Assembly: GCA_019633425.1 (NCBI GenBank)
Contig: WSUB01000078.1
Coordinates: 123,998-187,997 of the forward strand
Origin: Tulasnella sp. 424
Lineage: Eukaryota > Basidiomycota > Agaricomycetes > Cantharellales > Tulasnellaceae
Reading direction: 5' to 3'
DNA: 64,000 bases
Numbering within the stretch: position 1 is the first letter of the stretch; each line of letters begins with the position of its first letter. The notes under the pieces are model-generated. The model was given only the letters and a program-made list of their open reading frames with translations, was not told where the DNA came from and did not search any database. Below are positions 22,593 to 35,500 of this stretch, piece by piece. Position numbers and translations under genes: made by a program.

Positions 22593-24678
22593 CTAATTCT
22601 TTGGGCTAACTTTAGACTGATCCGAGTCAAGTCTCTGCCTATTTGTACTTGCGTCGGAGATGAAATCGCCGATATCTTTGGAACGTAGCACCTCATCCCG
22701 GACGTCGAGCTCGGTAGCGTCCTCTGCCGTTAGCTCCGTTGGTGGTGGTCTAGAAAGTTCGGAGAGAACGAAGGTAGTGCGATCATGGGTTTGACCCTAT
22801 TATTATGCAACAAGACACCGATCAGCATCTGCCTGCGGAAGACGGGGAATAGAGGAGAGCCGTTATCCCGCAAACGACTAGACGAGGAACAGCGCCCGCA
22901 TCGCGGAGATGAAAGGTACTTACAGCGCCTCTAGGTTTGCGATTTAATCTCGAGAACTTGGCAAACTCGAACCCCGTGCTAAGCGTTCCAGCCCTGTCGC
23001 CGTCGTCCTGATTTGGAGAGTTGAACTTTTCCCGGATTGCTACTCGGCTAGGAGAGGGGAGATGCATTGTCGCGGTTTAGAGACTATCGACCGCATTGAC
23101 ACTACGCAGCGCTATAGCTCACTCACGAGTTCAGAGTAAACATCAGCGACCAAACGTAGAGCTTGGGAGTCATCATTCCGAACCAGTGGTACGTGTAATC
23201 TGTCTACACTCCCGCGCAATAATGGAATGAAATAGTGGTTGATCAGCAAGCCTAGCTGCATGAACGCTTTTTGACAGATCCATCCAGTGGCCGCACTTAC
23301 CCATCTAAAACATAGGGCAAGGTTCAAGAATGCCGCAATTGCAGGAGGGGCCGCCGCTTCCAGAGTAACGTTACGAAGTCGTCGAATAACGTCGTCTGTA
23401 TTGGTGCTTAAAGTATGTTCATCGCGTCGTCCTAATTTCCACACGGTGAGACCGGTAATTGAAAGATCCGTTACTGGGGTGGCCCGGCATCGTAACGCAC
23501 GTCAGAATCAGCGAAGAAACTTTCTCCCAGCGAACTCACAGAGGCTGATAGAAAGCGCTGGAATCACTGGGAAAATTGTGTTTTAGCCTCACTTAGTAAC
23601 AAAACTATGCGTCTCACGCCACTAGATACTCAACTGAGCTTTTCAAGAAACGCTACGTTGTAAGGGTCGATCGCTTCAACGGCGCTGACCATCGCGAACA
23701 GAATTAGACTGGCCGACATCCCTTCGCGGCATACACAATACACAGAACTAAAGTTAGTTTTAATTGCTCCACATAGCTGGAAAACCCAGTGCGGCGGCGG
23801 CGGGCGACGGCCGAGGCGGCCGACTCACCAACCATAACGCCCGTAAACACAGCCCTACTCCGATTGTACAGAGCGTAGCACCGCTGGGCGAAGAAGATTT
23901 GGGCGACAAAAACTGTGAGCCGCGTGACGACTTCCAAAGCGGGGATTTGCCAAGGAACTAGGGCGAAGCGGCTTCAGAACGGGGGTAAGAGCTAGGGGTA
24001 AGCTTTTATTGAGAACGGCGGGGCGGGGAAGTCGGCTTACCTCCAGTCCCCGTAGCTGCGCCGGAGCAATGAAAGGACGACCGCGTACGTTAGGATAGCG
24101 TTCGAATAGTCGAAAAACGCGAGGGAAGCGGTAAGACTGACTGCACGACGAACCAATCCCACGTAGCCAGTATGAGCACTATACATTGAAGTCTGCGAGG
24201 AGAAGAGAAGGGGAGTTGTCCCGTTCCGTAAAGTCAACAAGCTCGTCAGCATTTTCACGCCCTGACAGGATGGGCCACTGACATTGACAGGATAAAGCAA
24301 GATACTACGAGCGTGAACATGCGTAACGACTCGTAGCCGAATGTGGAGAAGTATTTCGCAGTCTGCGTCGTCAGGATTCCCTATTGAAAACAATATAATT
24401 TCAAACATTACGTAACTCAGAAACTGGGGCCAGAGCGACGGTGGTGGCAGACAGACCGAACAAGCAAACGTACCAGCATAAACGTGGTACCAACGACAGC
24501 CATGAGCCTGTATATCAAGAAAGCCGTATGAAAGCTATGGTTTAGATGAAGAAGGATTGGGTTGCGAGGTTAAGAAACGACTGTACCAGGGTCCAAAACA
24601 GCCAGCGGGATTACTTTTCAAAAGCTCGACGCCTTGCTGAATTGCCTCGGGCGGTCTTCCGATGACTGGTTTGATCAT
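22593..24678 (-). CDS. DUF6534 seven-span membrane protein, copy B
   Basis: The start MIKPVIGRPPEAIQQGVELL leads to GCFGPW at the end of exon 1. Helical and loop pieces follow in order: AKYFSTFGYESLRMFTLVVS, LQCIVLILATWDWFVVQ, LTVFVAQIFFAQRCYALYNR, MSASLILFAMVSAVEAIDPY, then the signature TDLSITGLTVWKL, NTDDVIRRLRNVTLEAAAPP and MMTPKLYVWSLMFTLNSR. The cytosolic tail reads IREKFNSPNQDDGDR, GFEFAKFSRL and, in the last exon, RTTFVLSELSRPPPTEL ending SKVSPKN. It belongs to a distinct subtype from copy A (FAQRCYALYNR instead of FAHRCYTLYHR). Function is unknown for the family. The copy at 30.5-32.5 kb is its paralogue. Confidence 0.82.
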
Positions 24679-26720
24679 CGTGGAACTTGCTGATTTGAGT
24701 GAAGAGGGAAGAATAAGAGAGTGGCGACAGGGGAAGAGAAAGGAGCGAGGGGATAAAAGCAAATGCGCAGTCTCGGGACCAAAATGAAGGCGGTACGGCG
24801 AGCGCAGATGGATACGGGTTATGCGTCGTAGTCACGCCACCGAAGTTAGCTGTGGGAGAAATATACGACAGTACAGCGACGGGTGGGGCAAGTAGGAAAG
24901 AGTCGGGGAGATGGGGAGAAACACAAAACGTGCTTGAAGTCTCTGGGGGATCGAGGGACTTAGCTCGGTCGCCGGGACCCCCAAGGCCAAATTCCCACGA
25001 GACCAGCGTCCAATCGATCAAAAGGAGTGCCTCGACCCTGATCGAATTTCATCGTTTCGGGTCCGGAAATTTCACTGCCTCTTGCTATCCAATGCAGATA
25101 ACGAAGCCTTCCGCTTTTCGCCGTGTACGAGAATAAGCTTTTCTCCAAAGAAGCTTGCTTCTTCTAGCAACCTCTAATTTTTTCCTAACATGGACATGAA
25201 ACCCCGTTTAACTACATGAAGGTCAGGTCCAAAATCCCTCCTGTGTCAGGCAGTTTGTGAAAACGAAGTCGCTTTGATCTGGTTTGGTTTGGAAGCCTAT
25301 GCATTTTTGGGGTCGCCTTCGGGTCCGGTATGCATCGCGCGATGCTCCTACACACCGTCAGGGCTCCGATCGAAGGACGGGGACCTTTCAAGCGCCACAA
25401 ACGTAGTGGTAAATCCCGATTTCAGATTTAGGGTAATACACATCCGGACCCTGCGGAACTCCAAGAGAATACATGTGAGGTTTTAACCGAGAAAGGTGGA
25501 GCGGGGTTTGCAGCAGGCTTAGTCCTCGGAGGCCCAACGGCGATATAGGGGATATCTATCTTAGGGAAGTGGAGATAGGATCCAGCGCATGTCTTCTCGC
25601 TAGCTAACTGGCCCCGGGAGTCGATTTTTCGGTGAGAACACTGGCAGCAAAGTTCTAGCCGGAGGAAGCAAGCTATACTGTCCTGACTAGAAGCAAAGGC
25701 TTCTTGTGTCGTACTTGCAACGTCGCCGTTCCGACGACCGAGGGGGGTTTGCTCAGCCGGACTCTCTGCAAGCTACTCTAGCTCAATGGCCCAATGGGAA
25801 TCGTTCCGTGGACTGGGCCCGTGATGGGGCAGAGGCCTTGGCGCTTGCCGGCAGCCGGCTGCCGGCTGCCGAGACGCTCCTTCCCTGGGGAAGAAGCTAA
25901 CGTCGTATCGACCCAAGAACGGCGCAGAAACTTAGGGTTGCTTTCAAGACTTTTCACCGACTCTTCCAATGAGTTGGTTAAGTGTTGGCTGTCAACCGAC
26001 GAGCCGACAACGAGGCAGATAATGATGACAATCACAGTCCTTCCGAACGAGGAGGCAAAAGTTCCGGCCGACGAAACCGTCTCTCAGTCACTTGAATCCA
26101 TAATAAAACACCCTGTGAATGAAAGCGGATTAACATGGCACGTACGTTGGATGAAAGTGCACGATGAAGGTGCCTGTTTGGGCTGTTACGAAGACACCGC
26201 TTCTTCATGATCACCTTTAGAGCGATGCGCAACGCTGCACGACACATGAAATATGCTAATAGGTTCGTCAAGGAACTCGGGCCTTCGTGTCTAGGATTGA
26301 GTATGTAGGCCGTCGCTCGAAGGTGACCGGAAGATGGGTACGGAGATCCACGATTACCTCGTTAATTCGCATGAAGTCGAGTTCCGGTCATATAATCTGC
26401 TCTCGTTTATTACGCCATTCTCGTCTTGCATTGGCGGACTGAAAACCTTGTGGATGAGCAGGTGATGAGCTCGCCCAGCAATAGGCGAGAAGTCACACCA
26501 ACTGTGGGAAGTACATGGGCGGGGACCTCAAAACGCTCGACCCTGAATAGCGGACATCCCTCGAACCTAGTCAGTTTGGATACCCCAAAACAAGATATCT
26601 GGCCTTTGGAAATGGGTGGTCTACTCATCAAGCATAACGCTTGCGAAGATAACTTTGCTTTGATCGTACAGGGTGTAACATTAGCGAGCGAAAACAGTTT
26701 GAGAGACGAACACTATGAGC
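24679..26720. other. Spacer to the right of copy B; end of first duplication unit
   Basis: From 24679 to about 26000 this matches, diverged, 32531 to about 33850 (for example the blocks near 25120-25330 and 32960-33180). From about 26000 to 26720 I see no match elsewhere in the window and no recognisable gene. An inverted GC-rich repeat (GCCGGCAGCCGGC) is near 25850. Confidence 0.5.
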
Positions 26721-26721
26721 C

Positions 26722-26752
<31 letters not shown>

Positions 26753-27127
26753 AAGAAGAAGAAGGCCACAGAGCAAGAAACGGAAGGCAAAAGCTCGCCA
26801 GGTAGCACTTGGTCCCTGAAATTGGGGTCCTACGCGCCTCACGGAACCCGAATAGCTTGACCAAGTGTCAGTTGCTTGACAGTGCCACGGAGAGTGGGCT
26901 TTGTCGTATCGAAAATCTATGGAGCTCGAGTAAGGGGAACAAGTGGGGTGTAGCTGGAAAATGGAAGGAAAAGGATCAAGGGGGAGAGATGGAGGTGGAC
27001 GAGGACAGGGAACAAAAGCGCCCGCAGTGGACCTTGGACCGTGCTCCAGTTCGCCACGAGTCTCCTCTTCGATGCGTTCTACACCCGTTACCCCTCCCTC
27101 GGGCTCCAAGGCATGCTAGCTCGAGTT
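26722..27127 (+). pseudogene. Truncated duplicate of TFIIIC last exon
   Basis: This fragment aligns with the final exon of the TFIIIC subunit from its AAG repeat to past its stop. It starts at an AAG repeat expanded to 14 units (26723-26764), followed by KATEQETEGKSS-like coding. A one-base loss after the ACTTGG position shifts the frame, and there is no promoter or upstream exons. It marks the left breakpoint of the second ~8 kb unit. Confidence 0.9.
26723..26764 (+). repeat. (AAG)14 microsatellite at duplication breakpoint
   Basis: Fourteen AAG triplets, compared with six in the parental TFIIIC exon. The sequence to its left does not match the TFIIIC gene, so the junction falls at the repeat. 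Confidence 0.9.
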
Positions 27128-27580
27128 AGGCTCACTTCCTCCGCACACTAAAGCTACGTAATTCTTCGGTAACATTGAACTGTCATATATAACAAATTGC
27201 TAATGAATGAGAGAGTGGGGAGCGTTGAGAAAAGTGGTATGATACACTGTGCGAGAAGATATAACTGCAATGAACCAACATAAAACCCAAAAAGAAAGTC
27301 TAAGGAAATGAGGAAAGGTACCATAAACCCAAGGAGTAATGAAGCTATGCGGGCGTCCGACTCCAAGTATGCATATACGCGATAAGAGATGGTGCGGGTT
27401 GAAAAAAAGGAATAAATTAGCCTATATCGCAGTAAATTTTGAAAAGCCTGCATCATCTCGGACCGTCGAGCCCGAGTAGAGAAGACGGTAAAGCTGGTGG
27501 CTCGGAGTTTCTCCGCGAGCGGAAGGAGGTGACTGCCGAATGTGATGTTGATGGTGCGTCCTTCTAGTAAAAGCGAGGGA

Positions 27581-29610
27581 TTAATCGTCAGGACTTTTCC
27601 TACCATTTCTGGTATAGAGTCTACCACGTGTCATACCTCCCAGCGGTCCAAATCGACCTGCAAGTCACTTTGACTCGTACCTGCTATTGGGACTTCCGTT
27701 CTGGAAAAACGACCCTCGAGTTGATCATTGTCGTTGCTACCCCCACCGACTCTTTCGTCGACGATTCCCATTGAGACATCGGGGGCGAGCGATGACCCTG
27801 TCGTCGTGGAAAGGAAGACGGTAGTGCGGCGCGTATCCTGTATGGACGGCCGGGGTCAGTCAGGAACGCATCGAACGAAACAAAGGGAAGGTGGTAATCG
27901 CTGAAAGGTGGCGACTCACGGTCTGGTGTGATTTGCCGGACATATACGGCCCTGTGATAGCGCAATTAGAGAACTCGAAGCTTGTGCTCACAGAAATTTC
28001 GTCTTTGTCGTTGGGTGAGTTGAACTTCTTCCGGATCCTTATGCGGCTGAAAAGGGAACAGATAGAAGTAATCAGGCAGGAGGAGGAACGCATGTAGAAG
28101 TCCCTTGTTAACTGACATGGTAGTGTGACGAGCAACGGGAGGTTGGGACTCACGCGTTGAGCGTAAACATCAACGCACAAACATAAAATCTAGGACTCAT
28201 GATGTTGAACCAGGTGAAAATAATGTTCTTGGCACCCTTCAAACGATCAATCCACCAGTATAAGTTTTCTCGGGACGACCACAAGCGAAAACCTTGAAAG
28301 CTCCTACCAGCGACAAGAAGAACGACATGTTGAAAATCGCACAAATTGCAGGAGGTACGGCTGCCTCGATCATCAAGTTACGCAATCGTCGCAAAACGTC
28401 GTCCGTATTTGGGCTGAATGAGTTCCCTCTTCCACCACCGACCCCTAGTTTCCATAAGGTGAGAGAGGTAATGGCTAGATCGGTGACTAATGGATCTCAA
28501 GCTGGTGAGTACAATAGTGTTTTTTTCTAAGAGGGGGATGTGACGAACTCACCTAGGTTGATGCAGAGAGCGGGGATCGCTAGGAAGTGGCGAGCGGGGC
28601 CATGAGAATTGTGACCGAAAGGGCGAGAAAAGTTTGCACTCACTGAATTGTCTATCCAAATCGAAATTATACGGATCGATCGCCAAAGCCACACCAGCAA
28701 TAGTGAACATCGCCAAGCTGGCCAACATGGCTGGACACAAATATAACGCCAACGATGTTCAAGCAGGAGAGGGGGAGAGAGATTTGTCAGCTTGCGCAGG
28801 GGTAAAATCCCCGGGGAAACGGCGTTCACCTAGTATGAGCCCAGCAAAGATGAGCTTGCTTCGGTGATACAGTGCGTAACACCGGTGCGCGAAAAAGATT
28901 TGAGCCACGAAGACCAGGAGTTGCGCGATGATCGGTTCAGACCAAACGCGCCAAGACACTTGGACGACGGTACTATGAGCGAAGTAAGATGAACAATGAG
29001 AGGAAAAGTCAAGGCCTGGTTTGGTCGATTTCCGCTCACCTCCAGTCGCCGTAGCTGGAGAAGTGAATGAAGTCACTCAGTGGTTTGTCCTCAGCAGAGT
29101 AAACTGTAAGACGAGACTCACTGAGCAACAAACCAGTCCCATGCCTCGAGTTCAATGACGATCCATTGAGCTCTGGCGCAACGCAAGTTTGCATCAGGCC
29201 AGGTTGTTCGGGGATAAGAATGTCATACCACCTCTACTCACATGGATAGCACGATGCACGTTACCACCAGTGTAAAAATGCCGAGAGATTCGTAACCAAA
29301 GGCAGTAAAGTATCTCCACGCTTGGATTAAGAGGATGCCCTTGGAGTGCGGGGACCGATTGCTCGTAAGCGCTGAGGCTAAGGTCGTATGGGACTGGGAA
29401 GGACGCATGACATACCATCATGAAAGTGAGGGTGACGAGAGCCATTAACCTGCTCGGAGAAGAGAGGGGTTAGGAGCGTCGAATATGATTGTAAAGGGCT
29501 GGGTGGAAGAGAACTGACCATGGTCCCAAGACACCACGAGGATCAGTTTGAGCGTGCGTGATAGCATGATCGATAGCCTTTGGACCTTTGCCTATTACTG
29601 GCGTGATCAT
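27581..29610 (-). CDS. DUF6534 seven-span membrane protein, copy C (paralogue of A)
   Basis: The start is at 29610 with the same MITPVIGKGPKAI leader as copy A. Recognisable pieces are WRYFTAFGYESLGIFTL, IIAQLLVFVAQIFFAHRCYA, MLASLAMFTIAGVALAIDPY, the signature NTDDVLRRLRNLMIEAAVPP and MSPRFYVCALMFTLNA. The tail has DLQVDLDRWE. After the last intron the frame homologous to copy A meets a stop almost at once (RKSPDD then TAA), where copy A continues for about 50 more residues. The C-terminal tail is therefore shortened or differently spliced. It lies just right of the TFIIIC exon fragment, as expected for a tandem duplicate. Function unknown. Confidence 0.78.
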
Positions 29611-30494
29611 CGCTCGTTACGGTGGCGAGCGAGGTGGGTGGGAAAAAAGCTACAGCTGACAAAGCAAGCTAGCAAAAAGAATTGGGTTTTCTGCCGACCG
29701 AGGTCAGAGAGACCATCCAACAGTTGAGAGGGAGAGAAGAAAGAGAGGGGAGGGACAGGATGAAAGGACATGGATAGGGGAAGGATAAAAACCCAATTGG
29801 TCGGGTAATTTAGTTTATCGCCGAACCGAGGGATTTGCACTTGTCACCGCCTCTGGCACCTGCCAAGGGTCATCACAACCAAATTTGGACACCAACCCTC
29901 GCGTCGCTTGGGGCTCGGTCCCGACGGACCCGAGATCAACCTTTTTTTGGTTGAATTAGCTCAGCAAGCCCTCCCTCAACCACTACTTACCATCCACGCA
30001 GACCGCGGGAGCGTAGAATCACGGCGCGAACATGCCAGAACGTAGATGGGGTTGGCGAGCAACCAACCTCAAGTGAAGTGGCTCCAATTCTTGGCGATAC
30101 GTAACCACCCAACCAAGGCAAAAGCAACACTAATGAATATCGGGGAGAGTAAATCGAGATACGAGATATATACAGCTTAAACGGCTCAGAGCGACTTTGG
30201 AGGAGTGCAACATATCGTCTCATCCCTGCTTCGATGCGGCTCATCCCTCCGTTCCAAAAAATACTTGGGAGGATGTTAATGCCGGCTCCGAGTTTCTTCG
30301 TGCGCGTCGCGGTGCGATTCCCAATCCGTCCAGCTTCGACTCGAAGTTTGGTGGTGGCTGTAAAATAGGGCGGCATCCCGTCAAGTCGTTAGATTCCATC
30401 TGCACCACCGAGAGTCCTGGACTAATTCTTTAGGCTAACCTTAGAGCAATCCGAGTCAAGTCTCTGCCTATTTGTACTGGCGTCGGAGATGAAA

Positions 30495-32530
30495 TCACCC
30501 ACATCTTTGGAGGTCTTCATCCATCTCGGTAGCTTCCTCCGCCGTTATCCCCGAAACCTGTGGCGGTCTGGACAAGTCGGAGAGGATAAAGGTGGTGCGA
30601 TCATGGCCTCGATCCTATGTGTTACGGAACGAGATACTGGTCAGTATCTGTGTCAGAAGGACATGCAAAGAAAGAACGGTGGTTGGTTCCAATGACCAAC
30701 CGATGGGACGAGGACTGCACCTGCATCGAGGAGGTGAAAGGAACTTACAGCGCCTCTAGGCTTGCGATTCAATCTCGAGGACTTCGCAAACTCAAACCCC
30801 GTGCTAAGCTTTCCAGCCCTATCGTCGTCCCCCTGATTCGGTGAGTTGAACTTTTCGCGAATCGCTACTCGCCTAGGAGAGACGCATGGTCCCGGTTTAG
30901 AAAATATCGACAGGAAACACTATGCGGTGCGGCAGCCCACTCACGAGTTCAGAGTAAACATTAATGACCAAACGTAAAGCTTGGGAGTCATCAGTCCAAA
31001 CCAATGGTAAGTGTAATCTGTCTAGAAACCCGCGCAATAATGAAATAAAATGGTGTTTGATTAGCTGCATTAACTCTTTTTTGACAGCTAAATCCGTGGG
31101 TCATGGGAGAAAGTGGGTGTCCTTACCCATCTAAAACATAGTGCAAGGTTCAAGAATGCCGCAATTGCGGGAGGGGCCGCCGCTTCCAGAGTAACATTAC
31201 GAAGTCGTTGAATAACATCGTCTGTATTGGGGCTTAAAGTGTGTCCCCCGCGTCGTCCTAGTTTCCACACGGTGAGACCAGTGATCGAGAGGTCGGTTAC
31301 TAGGGTGGCCGGAAATAGTAACGCACGTCAGAATTCAGCGAAGAAACTCTCTTCCAGCGAACTCACAGAGGCTGATAGAAAGCGCTGTAATCACTGGGAA
31401 GATTGTGTTTTAGCCTCACGTAGGAACAAGGCTATGCGTCTCACGCCACCGGATACTCAACTGAGCTTCTGAAGAAACTCTACGTGGTAGGGGTCGATCG
31501 CTTCAACGGCGCTGACCATCGCGAACAGAACTAAACTGGCCGACATCCCTTCGCAGCATACACAATACACAGAGCAAAAGTCAGTTTTGACTGTCCAGTA
31601 TAGCTGGAAGCCGGGTGCAGCGGCCGACGGCGGCGGCTGAGACCGAGGCGGGCCGACTCACCAATCATGACACCCGTAAACACAACCCTGCTCCGATTGT
31701 ATAGTGCGTAACAGCGCTGGGCGAAGAAAATTTGGGCGACGAACACTGTGAGTCTTGTGAGGACTTCCAAAGCGGGAATTTCCCAAGGAACCAGGGCGAA
31801 GCGGCTAAAGAACGGGGCCGCGTCGAGGAAAGGGTTAGAACCGGGGTTAACATCGTATTGAGAACGGCCCGGGGGGGGACGTCTGCTTACCTCCAGTCCC
31901 CGTAGCTGCGCCGGAGCAATGAAGGAATGAACGCGTACGTTAGGAGAGCTTTCGTAGAGTCGAAGGTGCAGAACGAAACGGCTAGACTGACTTCACGACG
32001 AACCAGTCCCACGTAGCCAGTATGAGCACTATCCATTGAAGTCTGCGAGGAGAAAAGAAGAGGTGTTGTCCCATTCCGTAAATTCAACAAGCTCGTCGGC
32101 ATTTTCACGGCCTGACAGGATGGGTTACTGACATTGACAGGGTAAAGCAAGAGACTACAAGCGCGAACATGCGCAACGACTCATAGCCAAATGTGGAGAA
32201 GTATTTCACAGTCTGGGTCACCAGGACTCCCTATTATTGGAAATAATATAATTTTAGACATTACGTGACTTAGAACTGGGGCCAGAGCGACGGTGGCAGG
32301 CAGGTAGGATGAACAAACGTACCAGCATAAGCGTAGTGCCAACGACAGCCATAAACCTGTATCAAGAATACCAATTGAAAGATATAGCTTGAGCTGAAAG
32401 AGAACCTGCGTCACGAGGGTAAAAAGAAGCGACTTTACCAGGGCCCAAAATGCCCAGCAGGATTACTTTTCAAAAATTCGACGCCCTGCTCAATTGCCTC
32501 GGGCGGTCTCCCGATGACTGGTTTGATCAT
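30495..32530 (-). CDS. DUF6534 seven-span membrane protein, copy D (paralogue of B)
   Basis: The start MIKPVIGRPPEAIEQGVEFL matches copy B closely. Core pieces are LTVFVAQIFFAQRCYALYNR, the IDPYH segment, RRGGHTLSPNTDDVIQRLRN, VTLEAAAPPAIAAFLNLALC and LMTPKLYVWSLMFTLNS. In the last exon RTTFILSDLSRPPQ is followed by a frameshift relative to copy B: the sequence reads MDEDLQRCG then TGA at 30495, so the terminal ~25 residues of copy B are lost. The conserved sequence past this point (SDASTNRQRLD in another frame) shows that the loss is recent. The membrane core appears intact. Function unknown. Confidence 0.78.
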
Positions 32531-35500
32531 CACCGCAGTTGCTGGTTTGAGGGAGGAGGGGAAGAGGATTTCAGATGAGAGAGTGGCGACTGGAGGAGGA
32601 AGGAGCGAGGGGATGAAGCTACAGGGCCAAAATGAACGCGGTTACGGCGAGCCCAAATGGATACGAGTTATACGTCGAAGTCACGCCAGCGAGGTGCCTG
32701 TGGGAGGTATATGCTCGTTCGAAGCCGGTGCAGCAACAGGCGGGGAAAGTGGAGAAGATTCGGGGAGACAGGAGAGACGTAAAACGTACTTGAAGTCCCT
32801 CGACAGAGTGGCTTAGCTCGGTCGCCGGACCCCTTGGTCAGGCTCCCATGACGAATACTCGATCAAACATCTGCCTCGACCCTGATCGAATTTCATCGTT
32901 TTCGGGTCCGGTACTCTCACCGTCTTTTGCTATCCAATGCAGATAACGAAGCTCTCCGCTTTTCCGCCGCGCACGCGAATAAGCTTTCCCCAAGGAAGCT
33001 CGCTTCTTGGACCGTAACCTCATATTGTTTTCCTAACATGGACATGAAACCCCGTTTAACTACGAAAAAAAAGGTCCAAATCCCTCCTAAGTCAGGCAGT
33101 TCGTGAAAACGAAGTGGCTTTGGATTGTTTGGTTTGGAAGCCAATGTGTTGGTGAGGGAGGGCCGATGTCGTCGCCTTCGGGTCCGGGACAGACCGCGCA
33201 ATGCTCCGATCAGGCTCCCATCGGAGGACGGGGACCTTTCAAGCCCCATAAACGTAATGTCTAAAAATATCGGTTTCTATTTTAATCATAGTGTCGGATG
33301 CAATGCGGACCATATTCGAATTCTATGAAACTCCATGACGATACATACGGAAGCTTTGATCAAGAAAAGGGAGGGAGAAAATGGGTCCTCAAGAGGCTCA
33401 ACCGCAAGATAGGGAAATTCTGTTGGGAGGAAGTGGAGATGACCTTCAGCAGAGGTAGTCTCGCGAGCTTAGAGGCTGAGGTAACTGATTGTTCAGCAAG
33501 AACAGCAAGTTCTATCCGGAAGGAACCGAGGAGTTGCCCTCAGTGGGAGCAAAGGCTTTCTGTTTTGTACGTGTAACGGCGCCGTTCCAACGGCCAATGG
33601 AGGGTTTGCTCGGTTAGACTCTCTAAAGGCGACTCTAGCTCTCTAGCCGCAGTGGAATCGTTCCATGGAAGGGGCCCGTGAAGGGGAGGGGCCTTGCGCT
33701 TGCTAGATCCGCCTTCGCCGGAGGAAAGGCGATGGCCGCACCACTCCAAGAACAGCGTAGAATCATTTGGGTCTATCTAAGAGGTTCGGTCGACCTTTCC
33801 AGTGAGTTCGTTAAGTGTTGGCTGCACGCATCAACCGATGATGCTACTGCATCATCCCTGATTGAATCCCGTCACCCTCGGTCTTCGACCTAAAATTTAG
33901 ACTGCCGAATCCTCTAGCTCATGATCTTGGGTCGTCATGCCTAACCCCAAACTATTTGCATAGGCTCCGTTGGCCACGGCAACATTGCATCCAAATAGGG
34001 TACTAGTTAGCTGTTTACATAGAAGTCCTTTCTTATCTAACTTGGGGCCCAAGAGATAGCTGGGTCGCTTCGGGTCCGAGGTGGACCATGGGTCGAATGT
34101 TCCCACCATCACCGGGGAAACCAGGATGGGGACGGGAACCTCCTAAGTCACCCCAAAAAGGGTGCATACAAATCCAATTTCGGAGCCTAAATATGGTGAA
34201 CAAATGCAAATCCCCTAAAGCACAAATGCCTCATGGAGGGGATCTCGATAGAGGTTACGCGAGGTGTTGGAACAGGGATGAAGTGGAGCCTGTGGAGGTT
34301 CATATAAATCTTAGGCATGCTCGCCACAGCAATGGCCTTAACTTCATAACCTGAGCTAGGAGGAGGAGGGGTGCGCCGTTGGAGAGAACGTCGGGAAAAG
34401 CTCCCAACCTGGCCACTCCCCCTCGCGAAAAACACCGCTCTCGGAGGCCCGGAACTGAGGATGAGGACCAAATGAGAAACGGGTTTCGAGAGGTTTGTAC
34501 CGAGGTTTTATTGCATAATGCCTTTTCAGTTTGCGAGTGCGTCTTGCGCGTCTTGCGCTGCGAACTTTCGTTGCGAATGGTGGTGGCATCTCAATTGTTT
34601 GGACTAGCTTTTCGAAAACTATGACCACAATGATATCATAGGCGCTTACCTGCCGTTTCTTCATCTTGAAGGAGTCGAAAACAGTGAATCGATTTGCTCA
34701 GGTGGGGCTTGATATAGGACTCGTAAGCGAGTCTAGAAATGGAAGAGTCTAAGGGAATTCAACTGTCGACGACGAGCAACAATACTTATGTGGCTTCCCA
34801 ACCCATTCCTTACTGGTCTCTTCACCGTGAAACTACAACACACTCCGTTCTCCACCACACAGAAAAAAGGCTCTGCCCCTGGGAAGGCGACATCGATTAC
34901 CGTGCAAGTTCACTGGAACCAGCCCCTAATACAGTAATGAGCTACATGTCTATTTTGTATTGATCAATCTCATCACGGCTGTGAAGGACAGGTTCAGTGG
35001 GGTCCGAGGACGGGAACCTCGAAGAAGTTATTTATTCTCGGTGGTGACGCAGCTGAGGAAAAGCTTCACCTGGCTATTATTGTCGCTCTTAAATTTGGCA
35101 TGATCTAGCCGACCCTTCCAGCTGTTGGTCGACGTGGCCAACTTCTCTCACCACAATATTGCGGAGATACTTGAATTAATTGCAGACGGCACCTAAAACC
35201 GTATCTTTCGGATAGTATTCCGCTCAGAAACGAATGGAAAACTCGCGTCCATCATGAGGCGTGTGCTTCGCAAACAGGCACATCTAACACCTGTCGATAC
35301 CCCTCAACTGACCCTCTTAGCTGAACATCCTTGTCAGCTCTTCGAATCCTGCGACTGTCGTGGACTTTGACTTGACCTCCAATCTTCGAGAGGCCTGTGC
35401 ACTAGGAAACATTCCATCATCTTGGCGCGACGTGACTGAGGTCAACAAACCAAAGATCCAAAAGGCCCCATCAAATGAACATCTGAATCTCCAGTTCTAC

